Origin: Lithospermum erythrorhizon
Taxonomy: Eukaryota > Streptophyta > Magnoliopsida > Boraginales > Boraginaceae
Direction: 5' to 3'
Assembly (NCBI GenBank): GCA_019722365.1
Contig: JADFUC010000043.1
Span: 1 to 64,000, forward strand
DNA: 64,000 bases
In this document: in pieces, positions 37,430 through 51,700 of the stretch
How positions within the stretch are numbered: the first letter of the stretch is position 1
Layout of the letters: each line of letters opens with the position of its first letter
Translations under genes and position numbers: made by a program
Notes under the pieces: model-generated
What the model was told of the DNA's origin: nothing
The model's input: only the letters and a program-made list of their open reading frames with translations
The model's database searches: none

Positions 37430-38525
37430 CGCATGTTAATACATAGAGTCGATAAGCATATCTTGAGTTGAGTACGGAAATGGGATCTGATAGGCTGGAG
37501 ACAAAGATTCATATAAGAGGATGCAATTTCTACCTTCATCGGCAGCTCAAAGATCCACGGCGTCGCGATTCAGCATCCACAATTCCATTTTTGTCTAAAT
37601 TAGTAATAAATGGGCCTCTGAAATCACGGTATTTCATTAGTATTGATCCTTTTAAGGCCTTGGCTTGTCATGATGCGAATTTCATATTTCCGTATGTGAA
37701 AGAAGTATAAATATCTTCATGGCAAGGCAGCTCGCTAATGAGATCTTGAGTGTAACCTTCCACGGAATATATAAGCTACTATCGTTTTTACCCAAAGCAA
37801 ATTAGCGTAACCGTAATAGCACCATCCATGGAAATTTGTCCTTTTTAATGCATTTACCTTGAACACAGGGTTTTTTATGCCATACAAATATTTTGTTAGA
37901 CGTTGATTAATAACTAATGGAATGCTTAGAGTATCTCCATTCTGATAAAAGAACATATCGATGTCGGTAGAAATGACGCTCCCTAGAGCATTATAAGCAA
38001 GAGCCTTGAATCTAAATTGCCGATGCGTTAACCCGATTCAACAATGCATTTCTCGGGCGCACTTGGCGTTGCATATTAAAACTCATTAAAAGCTCGATTC
38101 GCATCGTTATGTTCGATAAAAGGAATGAGGAAGCTCGATCAAAAAATATTGAAAGGGATAAATACTTGAAAATGGCTGTTCCCATGCAATAGTTAGAATT
38201 CTTGATGATGCTCGAGGCGAACAACTGTTCTTCACATCCCCTAATTGAGGAGTATTAGGCAACCAACGACATTTAGGGAGCGCGACTACCCGATCGAGGA
38301 CACATGCCGCGTACCTCCTGCGTCCAGCGTATCTCACGTTGTAAATGATGCGTGATGTCATAACTCATTCCTTGAATTCGTCCATTCATAAACATTTTAA
38401 TATTATCCAAATGGCTATATATCAAGAAATAAGGATATAATGATATTAGTAAGGTCTTTTCGAGGTAATGGGCGGACCCGTATCGGTGATCATGGGCCCC
38501 GAACCGCAGGTTAAAGTACATGGAT
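37430..38525 (-). pseudogene. rpoB: rpoB central fragment, plastid RNA polymerase beta subunit
   Basis: Ordered matches on the minus strand include HDHRYGS for HPSHYGR near 38490, ILTIAWEQ and YPFQYF near 38170, MSFNMQRQ near 38060, GDTLSIPLVINQR near 37900, KTIVAYI near 37790, EDIYTSF near 37690, TNEIP near 37640 and LDKNGIV near 37590. It covers roughly residues 380-730 of about 1070. Both ends of the gene are missing and the frame is broken repeatedly. Confidence 0.9.
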
Positions 38526-39495
38526 CAGAAGTTTAATTAGGCGTAATAATCGGCCAGCTATAACGATTATATAGCACAAAAGCACTAGCAGAGGGGCAGA
38601 GCATCAACAATAAAAAGCAGAGAAAACGGAAAGGTAAAGGCGCTGCTTGATTGTTAACCTAGTTTGCATCTGTGACGTCGCTACGTCTGGAAGGGATTGT
38701 AGCCCATTGGAAGGAAGTTAAATAAGATAGGCAATACAACCCAATGACTTAGTTGAATAGCCCCCATTCAAATGCCTTGCTAACCTGGCCTCACGTTCTA
38801 CTCAAACTCCTCTTGAGTAGCAGAGATCACTTACAACCACTTTCAGCGCTCTGATAATAAATTCACGATAGATCAAATACTAAAACAAACATCATTGTCA
38901 TTCCAAGTGTTGAAACACAGTATACACTATGAGTTCTCTAACACATCTCGTAAAAGAGACCTAAAACAAACTAAATAAGAATAACAAGGTGTTAAGCTCG
39001 CTACAATATAATTTTTTGCACACACAATCGTCTTGTGGACATATATAGCCTTCAAAAGAGCACAACTTAGCATAATAATGGATTAACTTCAAAGATTTGA
39101 AACCATGATTTAGTTCCTTCCATAATATTGAACCACTTCTAAAAAACACATATGGTTGGAAACAAATAATAACATCACGATCCTTTCCTTCCACGAGTTT
39201 TCTTTCCATAACTTTACCATAAACTGTTTAAGACCATATGTGATTCTTTCCATAAACACACAACACCAAGATACATCAACACAAACCCTAAACGGAGGTA
39301 TCAAAACATACGTGAACACAAACATCAGCACAAATCCTAAAAGCCCGTTCACACATGGTCTTCGAGAACAGCTCAAGCCCATACAAAATGACCTTTTAGC
39401 ATTTGGGTTTAGCACATGGTCACAATAGAGAAAACTTAGTCAATTTACGAACACCAACAAACTCCTTTGGATAAGTTTTTCCAAGCAAATAATCT
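38526..39495. other. no gene assigned
   Basis: Starts where plastid similarity ends. No protein family is visible; from about 39000 the minus strand has two overlapping chance frames. It may include eroded flank of the copia remnant to the right. Confidence 0.4.
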
Positions 39496-39559
39496 TCAGC
39501 TCAAAATAATACAAATAGGATAAAGAGGAGATAAAAGAACACCAAAAGAATTCAGAACG

Positions 39560-41337
39560 TACAATTGAAACAGTTCAGCCAAATCTTTGATGAAATGATG
39601 ACTTAAATCAATATGTTTTGTCCTGCTATACTGAACATGATTGTTGGAGATTTTTTTGGCGCTTAGGTTGTCGCAATACATGGTTATAACATCTTGTGGA
39701 ACGTGATCTTCTACCAGTATATGCTCCATCCAGAGCAAATGTATACAACTACTTCCAACAACTATATATTCCGCCTCTGCAGTAGATAACGAGACACTAT
39801 TTTATTTCTTGTTGAACCAAGACAACAAGTTGATTTTCAAGAAAAGCAACCTCCAGATGAGCTCTTCTAATCATCAACATCCCTTGCCCACTCTGCATCA
39901 TAGTAGCCTACCACAAAAGAATTAGCATCAAAGGAATAAAGAAAATCCAAATCAACAGTACCTTTGATATATTTCAAGATTCGTCATGACCCACATGGCT
40001 CTCTTTAGGATTGACTTGAAACCTAGCACAAACACCAAAAACATGTGCAATATGAGGCCTCCTAGCAGTATGATATAACAAACTCGCATTCATGCTTTTA
40101 CAAAGACTTGGATCTATTATACCACCAACATCATCTTTCCCAATCTTTATGTATGTAGTGGATAGAGTTTTTTTGGATTTTGTTAAATCCATCCCAAAAT
40201 GTTTGAACATATCGTAGCATACATGGATTGTGAAATGAAAATACCATCAACTTGATTTGAAACCTCAGAAAGTAATGCAACTTGCCAACCATGCTATCTC
40301 AAATTGAGTCTTCATCTATACCATTTGGTCTGACAGCCATCCAAAAATGATATCATCAACATACACTTGAGCGGCTATGAATGATGATTGCTCAGTTTTA
40401 ACAAACAGAGTGTCATCCACAACTGCCCTGACATACCCATTCTGCGTGAGGAACTTTGTCAGTCGTTCATACCATGCTCTAGGGGCTTCCTTCAAGCTAT
40501 AAAGTGCCTTTTTCAACCTACACACGTGATCTAGATGATGTGGATCCAGAAAACAATTAGGTTGTTTAACATACACCTCTTATTCTAGTACACCATTGAG
40601 GAAAGCACTCTTCTCGTTCATTTGGTATAGCTTGATCTTCATGAGACAAGCTAGACTAAGTAGAAGTCCAATAAGCTCTAGACGTACTATGGAGCAAAGG
40701 TTTCATCAAAGTCAATCTCCTCTATCTGTGTGTACCCATGAGCAACCAACTGAGCCCTGTTCCTTGTAACTATCCCTTGATCATCAAACTTGTTTTTGAA
40801 GATCCATTTGGTTCCTATCACATTGCAACCCTCTGGTCGTGGAACAAGATCCCAAACTTCATTCCTCTGAAACTAACATAACTCTTCTTGCACGGCCTGG
40901 ATCCAGTGTTCATCAGCGAGAGCTTCTTTAACATCATTTGACTCCTTCATGGATATAAATCATGAATACCCAATCATTTCACCGTACTTTTCAGGTTGTT
41001 TGGATCGAGTGATTACTCCTTGTTCCAGTGAGCCTATCACTTGGCTTGTGGGATGAGTCTTCTGGACTCTACTTGACGGCTCAGGTTCCTTAGGTGCTTT
41101 AGAAATATCACGCTTAATCAAATTGTCGGTGGCAATGGGACTGTCATTAGGTGTGACTTTTGTACTGACACCACTATAGAAGTCCACATTCCCTTCATTG
41201 TCTTTTAGTTCTATTGGAGCTTCATGATTATGAACCATTATATTGTAGGATTCCATGATTGCTTGAGTCTTTTTATTATACACCCTGAACGCCTCTGCGG
41301 TTCCTTGAGTACCCCAAAAAGATACCTTCGCCACTTT
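39560..41337 (-). pseudogene. copia pol remnant: linker, reverse transcriptase, RNase H
   Basis: From right to left on the minus strand: a linker with AFRVYNKKTQAIMES (41334-40960); EALADEHWIQAVQEEL, GCNVIGTKWIFKNK and ETFAP (about 40950-40680); [31 protein letters not shown] and VYVDDIIFG (40576-40316); CARFQVNPKESH (about 40020); SVSLSTAEAEYIVV, then MYCDNLSAKKISNNHVQYSR, TKHIDLSHHFIKDL (39738-39560). The YVDD catalytic box is intact but stop codons and frameshifts interrupt the whole. The sequence style is SIRE-like. Gag, integrase and both LTRs are missing, and similarity stops just after the RNase H signature. Confidence 0.92.
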
Positions 41338-41967
41338 GTTACAACTTTACGAACTAATTGAGATTAAAATTCATCATCATAATTATTTTGCTATAAACTC
41401 CATTTTGAGTAAGTAGTCAAACCATTAGGTGATCACTTTCGACATTGTGCCGAATTGCCAGTTAAGTTATGACTTTCTTAAACTCTGGCATTTGAATCTA
41501 AACCTATCTTTTCGAATCTACTTACAACAATTCTACATTTTCACTCATTTTCTTGAATAGTACTATTTTCATGGAACTAGTAATATTTAGCTTAAAATAG
41601 CAAAAATTAGTCGGTTTGGGTCGTGGTTTTTGGAGGGGTAGAAGGGGGAGGAGTTGTTTGGGGATGGGGTGGTCAACTTCAATTGGGGAAGTGAGGATCA
41701 TTGTTTGGCAATTTTACCACTCATAATAAAAAATTTCCTCGACAAAAAGTTAAACGTACCACATTTTTTAAAAGTTCAGGCATCAAAAGATATTCAGGTA
41801 TTTATTTGAAAGATTAAAAGATTTAGGTGCTTATTTGAAATGTTTTATGTTGTTCAAGTGCCTTTATGAAATTTAGCCTTATTCTTATAACATATATCTG
41901 GTGGACATACAAAATTCTAGAGCGACTGCCCACTGATGCTATAGATAGAGGCTAATTTTCAGGAAGC
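41338..41967. other. intergenic, downstream of the OSCA gene
   Basis: No coding or RNA signal. A G-rich stretch at 41630-41690 is the only compositional feature. Confidence 0.5.
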
Positions 41968-41973
41968 TTTATT
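41968..41973 (-). promoter_or_regulatory. candidate poly(A) signal of the OSCA gene
   Basis: AATAAA on the minus strand, about 270 bases after the stop codon, a plausible 3' UTR length for a plant gene. The 3' UTR would be about 42245 to 41950. Confidence 0.5.
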
Positions 41974-42245
41974 CATTCCTTTATCTCAGGTGACAGCTGA
42001 ATGAAGAAAAAAAAATGCATGTCTCAAAAAGTTTGCAACTTCTGCTCAGTATACCTCGGCCAAGATATCGGAGCTGGTCTATTAAGCACACCACATGAAA
42101 TGGTTGTCTATGCAGTTTATGTTCGATCAACAGAAGACCGGAACAAAATTTACACAGGAAAGCAGGTCAACTATCATTGCAGCTATTGTCTGTTAGTTGA
42201 GGATGAGTCCAAAATTCACAGCAATCGTAAGGCAGCTATGTAAAT

Positions 42246-45200
42246 TTATGGACAAGATCTCAGATCGATTTCAGACAACAAGCTGCGCCTACTGTTAGCT
42301 GGTGTGGTCCTCCATGAACTCCGTTTTGTGGGGACAAGTTCAGGTGTTAGCTGAAAGTCTTCAATAGCTTCACCAGTGTCACTACCATCTCCACCCTTAT
42401 ATATTGGATGGATGTAAGTATTTTGAAGATAATCTTTCAATTTCAAATTTGGCTCCTTTATTCGTTCTAGAGTATCTTTCATCATTGCTTCCTGAAAAGA
42501 GGAATACACCGGTCAAGAGAATGAAAAGATCAGAGTCAAAGATCAAAATATGAAACCAGTTTGACAATAAGAAACATGAAATCGTATCAGATATACGGTA
42601 AAATAATATTATTAAGGTACAATGAGAGCAATAAGTTGAAAAGAGAAACAAATATGAAATTTCAGCAAAACATATAATGATAAGAAACAACTAATGGTTG
42701 AAAAAGAAGTCACGACTTGATACCTGCAAAGGAAATTTAACAAAAGCAGGTTCATAACGGCCTCTGCAGAACCTATGGAACCATATAGTCAGTACAGGCA
42801 GTGTAATTAGCAAAGGAGTTGACTGAGATGCTTCCTTTGTACTTAATAAGCCCATCAGAAGCAACTGAGAGACAACTAATGCAATGATGATGCGACCATG
42901 AACATCAGGCCAAAAGGCTGCAGCACTCTCATATTCTTGGTTGTAGACATTTATAATCTGCCGATTCAAGAACATATACAAACATCACTATCTGACCTTA
43001 ACAATAAATATAAAAATTGATATTATCATGAAACAAACCATATTAACCTCAAACTAGCCCATGCACTATCTCAAGTTCACACAGGAAAATACATACCCAT
43101 ATGTTTTCCCTAATACTCGTATCTAACTTCAAAGAAATTCCATAACAGTACGTTTATACTAAGCCAATCAGTTTGCTTAATTTTTGTGAAAAGTCTAAGT
43201 AGGCCATTAAAAAAAATGAAGGAAGTATAAGCAAACAGAAACACCTTGAATTCACTCCTAGGATCAGTGGGAATGATGTCTAATTTTTTCACTGATAGTG
43301 AGGCTGTTACTTTAAAGTTTAAACTATAAAAAAGTACACATGTCATTTATTTTTTATAAAAAATTGACGATTGTTGTAGTTGCTCCATGGATATTTCTTC
43401 TAACTAAGCTCAGATTACATTGTACTAACATATAGTCTATATAAAAGAGTCAAATTATCTTTAAGAGTTGAATGTAACAACCACAAGTCACAACAATATT
43501 GTTTGTCAGAGGTTTTATAGTTTATAACGAACATTACCTGATGACGGTAGACAACATATGCCAGGGCAAAAAATACTATGATGAAAGGAAGTAAAATTGG
43601 TGACACAACAGCATAGACAAGTCCAAGTAATAAATAAAGCTGAATTTGGGGTTCGCCTGTGTTGAAACCAATGCTCCCAGGGTCCATTGCCTGCTCTCTA
43701 TCGTTTTCAGTTTTCACCAAGAAAACATTCTTCAAGTGATAGATCACCAATGGTTTCAGTCTGAGAATCTCCCCAGCAACCCCAGCCCAACCATCAACCA
43801 TTATATAGGTGATAAAAAAAGTTGCTTTCATGGGTATAGACTCTCCAATTGTCCTAGGTATACTGCAAAGGTATCACTAACCTAGGTAAGTCGACATAAA
43901 GGCATCAACTAACATTAAAACTCAACTCCATAGTAACTATACAGGCAAGCAACTGCAAATAAGGCCATTTGATCAGTTTTTATATAATTATACAAATAGT
44001 AAATTTAGAGCAGCTTTACCGGGATGGGACCTTGTCAAAAAACTCAACATCTCCAGGTTCTTTGTCAAAAAATTCTTATTGTCTCAATTTAAAAACATAT
44101 TTCTCCATCATAAGGGCCATAAATGTTAAAAGAGTAGTTAATCTAGGTTTCCCATGTTTCTCCATCATAAGGACCATAAAACTATCATAAAAGAGTAGCG
44201 AATCCATGTTGTGTTTGAAGCCATTTCTTTTTTAAACTTATTTTTTTTTTTAATAGAGTATCAAACGATTACATTCATCAATTCAACAATACAAATCTCA
44301 TAAACTCAAGCGAAAGTTATGAACCAAGACAAGTAGCCTTCAAACTAGCCAAGAAAAACTTCCTCTAACTACTTTCTCACAAGCAAAGGCGACGAACACC
44401 TGACCTCGCCGCACGCTCGCTAATCGGCCAAGCCTCGCGACCTCGGCTTTTGGAGTCGCAATTTCGGGGTAGGTCGACCTTCCCGGTCCCAACTCGCCCC
44501 GGCGTCCTGGTACAGCCTGCTTGGCGCTGCTGACAACTCAGTTCCCAAGAAGTTAATTTCAAATTTCTAGCTTTTTGCTACCCTATAAACATGTGACGCT
44601 TTCGCCAGCCCATTCATTACACAAATATCGTAATGTATGTCAACTCTTGCGCCTATAATATTCTCAAGAACATGTTTTTGGTCTTTGAGGCCAGCTATCG
44701 GTATTTTCTCAGATATAAAGAAAAATACTCAACATGGGGACATAGCCAAGCTATAGTGACTCAGAACAATCTTTTCAAGCTGATAGCTGATTCTGCAAGA
44801 AGAACAGACGCACTCTTTCACATCGTATTTAACTCTAGATAAATTCCTTGTGTCTATTTAATTTTCTTTTGCACTTTAAATTCCTCGTCAGTTTCATTGA
44901 CGGCTTTAAACCCTATGATGAAAGTGCCCAACTTAACAATTCAGGCTTCCCAGGAACCCCACTTATCCATGATAAATTGATAGGAGAAGAATATTCCCTC
45001 CTTCAATATTCTTATACTAAGATTCTTCCTTTAGTGTATAAAGGCCTCAAACACTAAACAAATTGCATGATATAGTTGGTAGTATGTCTTAGTGCAATTG
45101 CATTTAAATTAGTTTAATGCAATTAACACGTTTACCAAATGTGTGACACAACAAATCCCATAGAATAGCAGCAGAAGTTTGCCATAACTCGTACATACTA

Positions 45201-48200
45201 GGACTCTAGGAGAAATATTACATCAACCGAGGAGAAAGAGGTGAGACGAAAGGCAAGACATACTCATTTGCAGACTGGTGAATAAATTTATTTAATTGTT
45301 GAAAGGCAGTTCCAGTGATGATGCTTCCAAGGAATACATTGATAAACTGGAAAATATAGTATCTGGAAGCAGATCTTCTCTCCAGAGCTGATATGGAAGC
45401 AAATCCTTCTATCTTTGACATTAGCATCAGGACAGATGGCAAAAATATGAGAAATATCTTTAAAGCAATTCCTGGAAGAAATCCTTGGATAAAGGACTTA
45501 ACTGCTTTCCTGCAGCAGAAGATTCAGCTCAATAAATTTTAAGGAAGGAAAAGAATCAGTTTAGCGACATGTAATGGAGCAAAGAAATCAGGACAAGGAA
45601 TCAATTTGTAACACAAAGGTTCACAACGCTATTACTGAAAATATATCCAGAGAAACAGGTTTCAACAATATCAAATGTGTGGTTAGTATTACAAGAGCTT
45701 TTCTTTGACACACTCAGTATAAAGAGTAAACAAATTTGAAGTAACATGAGCAATTTATTAAGTACAAAAAGGTCTCCCAGCATGTTTTCAAACTATGGTC
45801 AACAAATGTCATTCTCTGACACAAATGCTGGTTCTAATCGATAGTGAATGTACTTAAAAAAGAAGGGTATTGAGCCTGAAGCTACAATACTATTGCAGGA
45901 CAACGCATGTAATAATCACAGAAATAAAAGAATCCTATCACGGAATTATATTTCTTCTCCTATGGGTATTTTGGACGAGAGATCCTATAGTTTAACCAGA
46001 GAAAATACAATTTCATAATGCCACACTGTCCTTGTTTTTTCACAAAAAATATGTAAGGAAACAAGATGGAGAGGTAGAAATGATTGTTGATAATCTTAAA
46101 AAAAAAAAAGGAAACTAATAACATTCACACTCTCTTCCTCTCTAACCATAACACAATGAAAGCAAACATACTAACAAAAAAACCCAGAAAGGACTCACGT
46201 TTCGATTATTGGCTTCAAAAATGGAATTGCTTTCTCTATTCCCTCAATGTTAGCGAGGGTCTGAACGAATGCAATGGGGATCATGAAGAAGAAGGTAAGG
46301 AAAAAAAATGTGACAGCAATGACAAGCCTCCTGATTGTTAAGGAAACATATGGTACTGCTAGGTTATCCCAGTATACATCACGAGGTTCTGGAGCCCACT
46401 CGGTTAACCACAGGGTTGGGTTTCTAGATTGTTGGGTTTGAGCACAAACAGCAGCTGCCCATCTTGTTTTGAAGGAAACAAATGCAGTAGGCATGATATA
46501 TTTAGGATTGTTGGCAATCTTCGACCTCTCTGATGATATCTGAATTGAGTGCAACAGAAAAGTCAGAACAATGGACATACAAAAAGAGAGATGAAAAAAG
46601 TAGGATTCAAGCTATTCTCAAAATGCGCATATTAATTGTATTTGTCCTAATATTGTTTGGTGGACAATGACAAACACATTCAATATTTATTTTTAAAGAA
46701 TTATATATATGGGCGGGGCTTAATGGCAGACATCACTAACGCTTCAAAAATTGCAATTTATATCACTCATGCTGCATATCACTATTAAAGTAGTGAATTA
46801 TCAAGGAGCCACTTTTGTCAAAAATAATACGCTCATTGTCAGATCCGTTAATTTAATGAAGGGTAATTTAGTTAACACACATCGCAAATAATTTAACACT
46901 TTTAAGACGCAGTTTCCACAACAATAAAACAAGTCCGTGGATTCTCCAAGCTTCGAGAAACCTCGTTTCACGATTCAAAATATTTTTTCTACGCCTCCAT
47001 TGTAGCATGAAAGAAAATGTATAAATGGCCGAAAGTTAGACGGAAAAGTTGTTAAGCTAGAAAGTGTAATCGAAATAAGATTCAATCAAGCCATGATAAA
47101 TAAAATAAAGTTAAGATTCAAAAAGTAGGCGAATGCTACATGACTAAATTAGCCTTCATTAAACTAACGGATCTCAACAATGAATGTGTTATTTTGACAT
47201 AAGTGGTCGCGTGGGTCCCTTTTTAAACATGAGTGATCATATATGATGAGTCTGAAACGTGAGTGATATAAGTGAAATTTTTTTGAAACATTAGTGATGT
47301 CGTCTGCCATTCGCCCTATATATATATATATATATATGAAGACTAGGTGCCACACGATATAGCATCTGTTCTTTATTCTTCACACAATTCTATGTTCTGC
47401 GTTTCTCTGTAAGTATCTCTAACATGAGTGACTGAAACTACAAAACACTGGAAAAGGAAGTTAAAGGCTTAGACTACTCTGCACTTTTAAGATTCCTTCT
47501 TCACTATTGTGTGGGACTCCATTTTCTGTATCATTATAACGACTAATCCATATGAAATTTCCGTGTCCGTAAAGAGGGTAACCAAGAAATCAGTAAGTTA
47601 GGAGTTTGACAAGTTTAAGACAAGCAAATGGCTTCATACTTCCCCGTAGAACCTTCTTAGAGATTGTTATTTGCAAAAGATAGCATTAGTACAGCAGAGT
47701 GATATTGTCAAGAAAAAATAGAAGATAGCACTCACATCTTCTTTAAGCCTCTCAACTTCAGATTTGTAAAAATCAATGGCATCCACCTTCTTTCCCCAAA
47801 AGCCAAGAAAACCAATCTTTATAATGAAACAGAAGTTCCTGAGATGTTAATAAGCAGAGGACTAGTGTTCCTCCAAATAAAATGTATTAAAACTTAGAAT
47901 GAGAGATATATTTTCTCAATATGTGTTGAACTAAAAGAACATTAATTGACATACCTTTATAAGTTTTTGAGTTTGATTTCTGGCATACTTCAGTTGATAG
48001 TAATCGAGCCAATTCTGCTTCTTCTTTTTCTCCTTCACTAGTTCCGAGAGTTGGTTGGTATTCAAAACAACCTATATGAGAGTACAAATTGTGAAGATTT
48101 AATTGATTGAATCCACATGACAAGGCTCTAGAAGAAATCTATTTAGAGCAAGTTGGTCAACTGATGCAAAAGTAATATGGAACTCACCTATGTTTTAAAG

Positions 48201-48666
48201 TGTGTTCAAATGCAACAAAGAAACAAAGATGGAACTTTGTAAGAATTTAATGTAACATATAAGTATCTCTGATCTCATTGCATATCTAAAAGTTTGGTAT
48301 CAATTACCTCATACAGAAGATTGATGAAAGAAGGAGGGACAGAAAAACCAATAAAATACATGAAGTTTTTCTAAAGGGCATATATTTATATAATTGTAGC
48401 TAAAACGAATCAAAACCTGGTTTGTAAGATAGTGATCTGGATGGTTCACCATAAAGAAATGTTCCACAAGCTCACCTACTGATTCATCAGGATCTGGTGG
48501 AACATTTCTAACGAGCACCTGAATCACAAAACAAAAAATAGAAATAAGAAAGCAAGATATTTATTTCAGTGCGATATAAAATGCCCTTATATTTCATATA
48601 AAATATTTGAACTTTTTTATAGAAAAAATTACCGACGGTTTGTATGCCTAAATCTATCTATCTCTA

Positions 48667-48722
<56 letters not shown>

Positions 48723-51700
48723 GGAAATTGCCTTTAAAAAGTTTTCTTCCCTTTTTTTCATTTGGGGAATTTAACTAAAATACCCTTTAATTTAATTTAT
48801 ATAATTATATTTTGATAAATATTAGTTAAAATAAAAAATTATAAATACAAATCTTATAATATAAGGTTATACATGCAAACAGAATTGTTTTATCAGAATA
48901 CTCTATTACAACTCAGATATTGTATTTAAATCAGAAAGACTCTCTACTTAATAAAATTATTAAGCTGATACAAACATACATTATTTTACTTGAATAATCA
49001 AAAGTGATATATGAGAATAATTTGTGTTAAAAATAATGATGAAAATATTGTTAATATATGACGAAATATTTAGTAATAATATATTTAACGTAATTTAATA
49101 AAAATATTATAATTTGTTATTCAAATCAATGTTACGTATATAAATTAGATAACAAAGTTTGTTAATTTGATCATTAAAAATTAATCCGCATAATCTTTTC
49201 TCTAAAATAATTTGTTAATTTTGACTATTAAAAAATCTCTGTGCATTTAACGTAATAAGTGGGAGTATATAGTAATAATAAATTATCAATTTTGTTGATG
49301 GAGTTTTAAATAATTGTAACTATCAAAAAGAAATTGCAACATCTTTGTGAGAACGACGAATATTTAGTATGTATAAATTTTGAATTTTGTGGTCAGTTTT
49401 AATAATTTTAACTATCAAAAAAAAAAATCCGCCACTCATTTTGTAGACGGAGGTAGGCTACGCAGCCCCATAATTTTAGTTTTCACGGTTGATTTTAGAT
49501 ACTTGACTTTTACCGAACAAGAAATTGGAATTTATTTTTTGTATTTTGATGGGGGAATTTAGTATGTACAAATTTTAAATAAATTTGATTGTTGACTTTC
49601 AAATAAGTTTAACTAATTGGGTTAAAAGTGCTAGAAAAATAATTTGAACTTTTTGTATTGATGTATGACTATGACATTTTCATAATTTTAATTTCATAAT
49701 GAGCTTAAAAAATTTTGATTATTGAAAAAAAATTCAATGGGCTTTAGATGGATTTTGTATGTAGTATTCATAATTCTAAGGGTTAAATTTATAATAATTT
49801 TCGACTATCAAAAAGAAAAATCGAACCTGTAGATAGTAGTATATAATATTCATAATTTTGAAATTTTGTCAAGTCGGTATTTAAATAATTTTCGATTATT
49901 GAAAAAGAAAAATTTTACGATCTTATGTAGATAAATTTAGTATGTATATTCATAATTTTTATATTTAAATAGTTGAATAATTATATTGATTATTTAGTTA
50001 GATTTCTCAAACATATATGCGAATCATTAATTTACTTATTTATCATAATTGCCTTAAGAGAGCACACAATGTATTGGGACAAAGTAACATATGCAAACGT
50101 GTTAGATAATCATAATTGTCAAATGAGTATTTCATAATAAATGTAAGAATTTTTATCCTTAAAAAATCATATCATCATCGTATCAACATACTTCTTTAAA
50201 CAATTTTCTAAAAATTATAACAACAATTAATTATACATCAAGTTAATATCGAATCCAAATTTATAAACGCCAACTACTGTGAAATTCAAACCCCGATAAC
50301 GTTTAAGTAATTGTACCACATATTAAAATTATAATACTATTGAAACTATAATTCTTAGAGAATATAATAAGGTAAACAAATTATTGTCAAAGGATAATAA
50401 TATTAAAAGTATAATAATTCTTAGAGAATATAATAAGGTTAAAATACATATTAAAGTCTAGCTAATTTTTTCATCATCTACTAGACATACACATTGCTTT
50501 TCAAAAACATGCGATTCATTTTTTAAACTCAAAATAGACAAGAAGTATTAATCTATTAGTAAAAAATAATTTCAGCCCTACGCTGACACCTATCGCGAGT
50601 GAAACATACAAAGTTAACTTTTTATTGCCAGATAATGATGTTTTAATTTTTATGTCAATAGCATATAAATTTTACTTATTAGTATATATTTTATTACTAA
50701 GATATATGAAATAATAATTACGAATAGTAATTTGACTAAATGTATAATGATTTAATTTTGTTTTTCAAAACTTCATGCTATTTTTAAATTATTATTATTA
50801 GATTTACTTTATCATAATATTTTAATCATATTTTATACATATTTCATTCAGATATACTTTTATAAAACTATTTTATATTGCATTACCTTTCTAAACTAGG
50901 AATAAAGTTTGTTTATTTTTATTAAAATTATAATACGTATAATATCAAATTGCTGGCTATGAGTTTTCATAATATCTTATGTTATATATGCATAATTAAA
51001 ACTCTTTGCTTTAAATTTCAGATTTCAAACAATGATGCTGATACTCAATTAAGAATATACATACAAAGCTAGAGCATGTGACATAAGTTTTTACATTATG
51101 TACCCTCACTGATATCACATTATTAGCAGACATTCTTTTTTTTTATTTTACTATATATCAATATTGTGAGTAAATATAATAAGCATAAAAATAAATTAAA
51201 AATAATACGAGTAACTAATTAAATCAAAAGATTGCCGTAAACAATACATCCAAAATACCAAACAGACAAAATAAAAGTTCTTAAAAAAATTCACATTTGG
51301 AAGATATAATCGTAGGAAGACTAACATTGAAGGGAATATAAAATCATTAAGCGAAAAACTTAAAATCTACATTTATCTTTGAGCGTAGCTTCATACTTAA
51401 TTTTGAAATGTGAAATGTAATAATAATGATATGATTTCATATTATTTTCAACTATATATGCATAACAGCTTTTAATTTTGGGTTAATAAAATTGTTGTAT
51501 AAGATATCAAAGGATTAACATCGCTTGTTAATATTCTTTCACGTGATTTCAACTTTAAGATTAGGTATGAAATCTATAATTAATTCTCGTGAAATAAACA
51601 ACGATATAATTTCATATTATTTTCTTTTTAACTACGAGACATTGGGCTCTTTTAATTTGCATAACAAAATTGTTTTAAATACCACAAAGGATTAACATTA

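Larger units (their letters stand above)
31940..38525 (-). other. nuclear plastid DNA insertion (NUPT), rearranged and decayed
   Basis: Five plastid genes can be followed on the minus strand with many small indels: psaA and ycf3 (adjacent in most plastomes), then rpoC2, rpoC1 and rpoB (adjacent in their own operon). In plastomes these two groups are far apart, so the insertion is a join of two fragments or of a rearranged molecule. The frameshifts, stops and internal losses show long residence in the nucleus. It is not functional plastid DNA. Confidence 0.92.

Noticed and set aside
31940..38525. Functional plastid genes or a piece of plastome assembled by mistake
   Set aside because: psaA, ycf3, rpoC2, rpoC1 and rpoB all have frameshifts, stops and deletions, and the gene order is wrong. 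This fits nuclear decay and not a living plastome.
38526..39495. Mitochondrial DNA insertion or LTR of the neighbouring copia
   Set aside because: No gene or repeat partner could be identified to support either idea.
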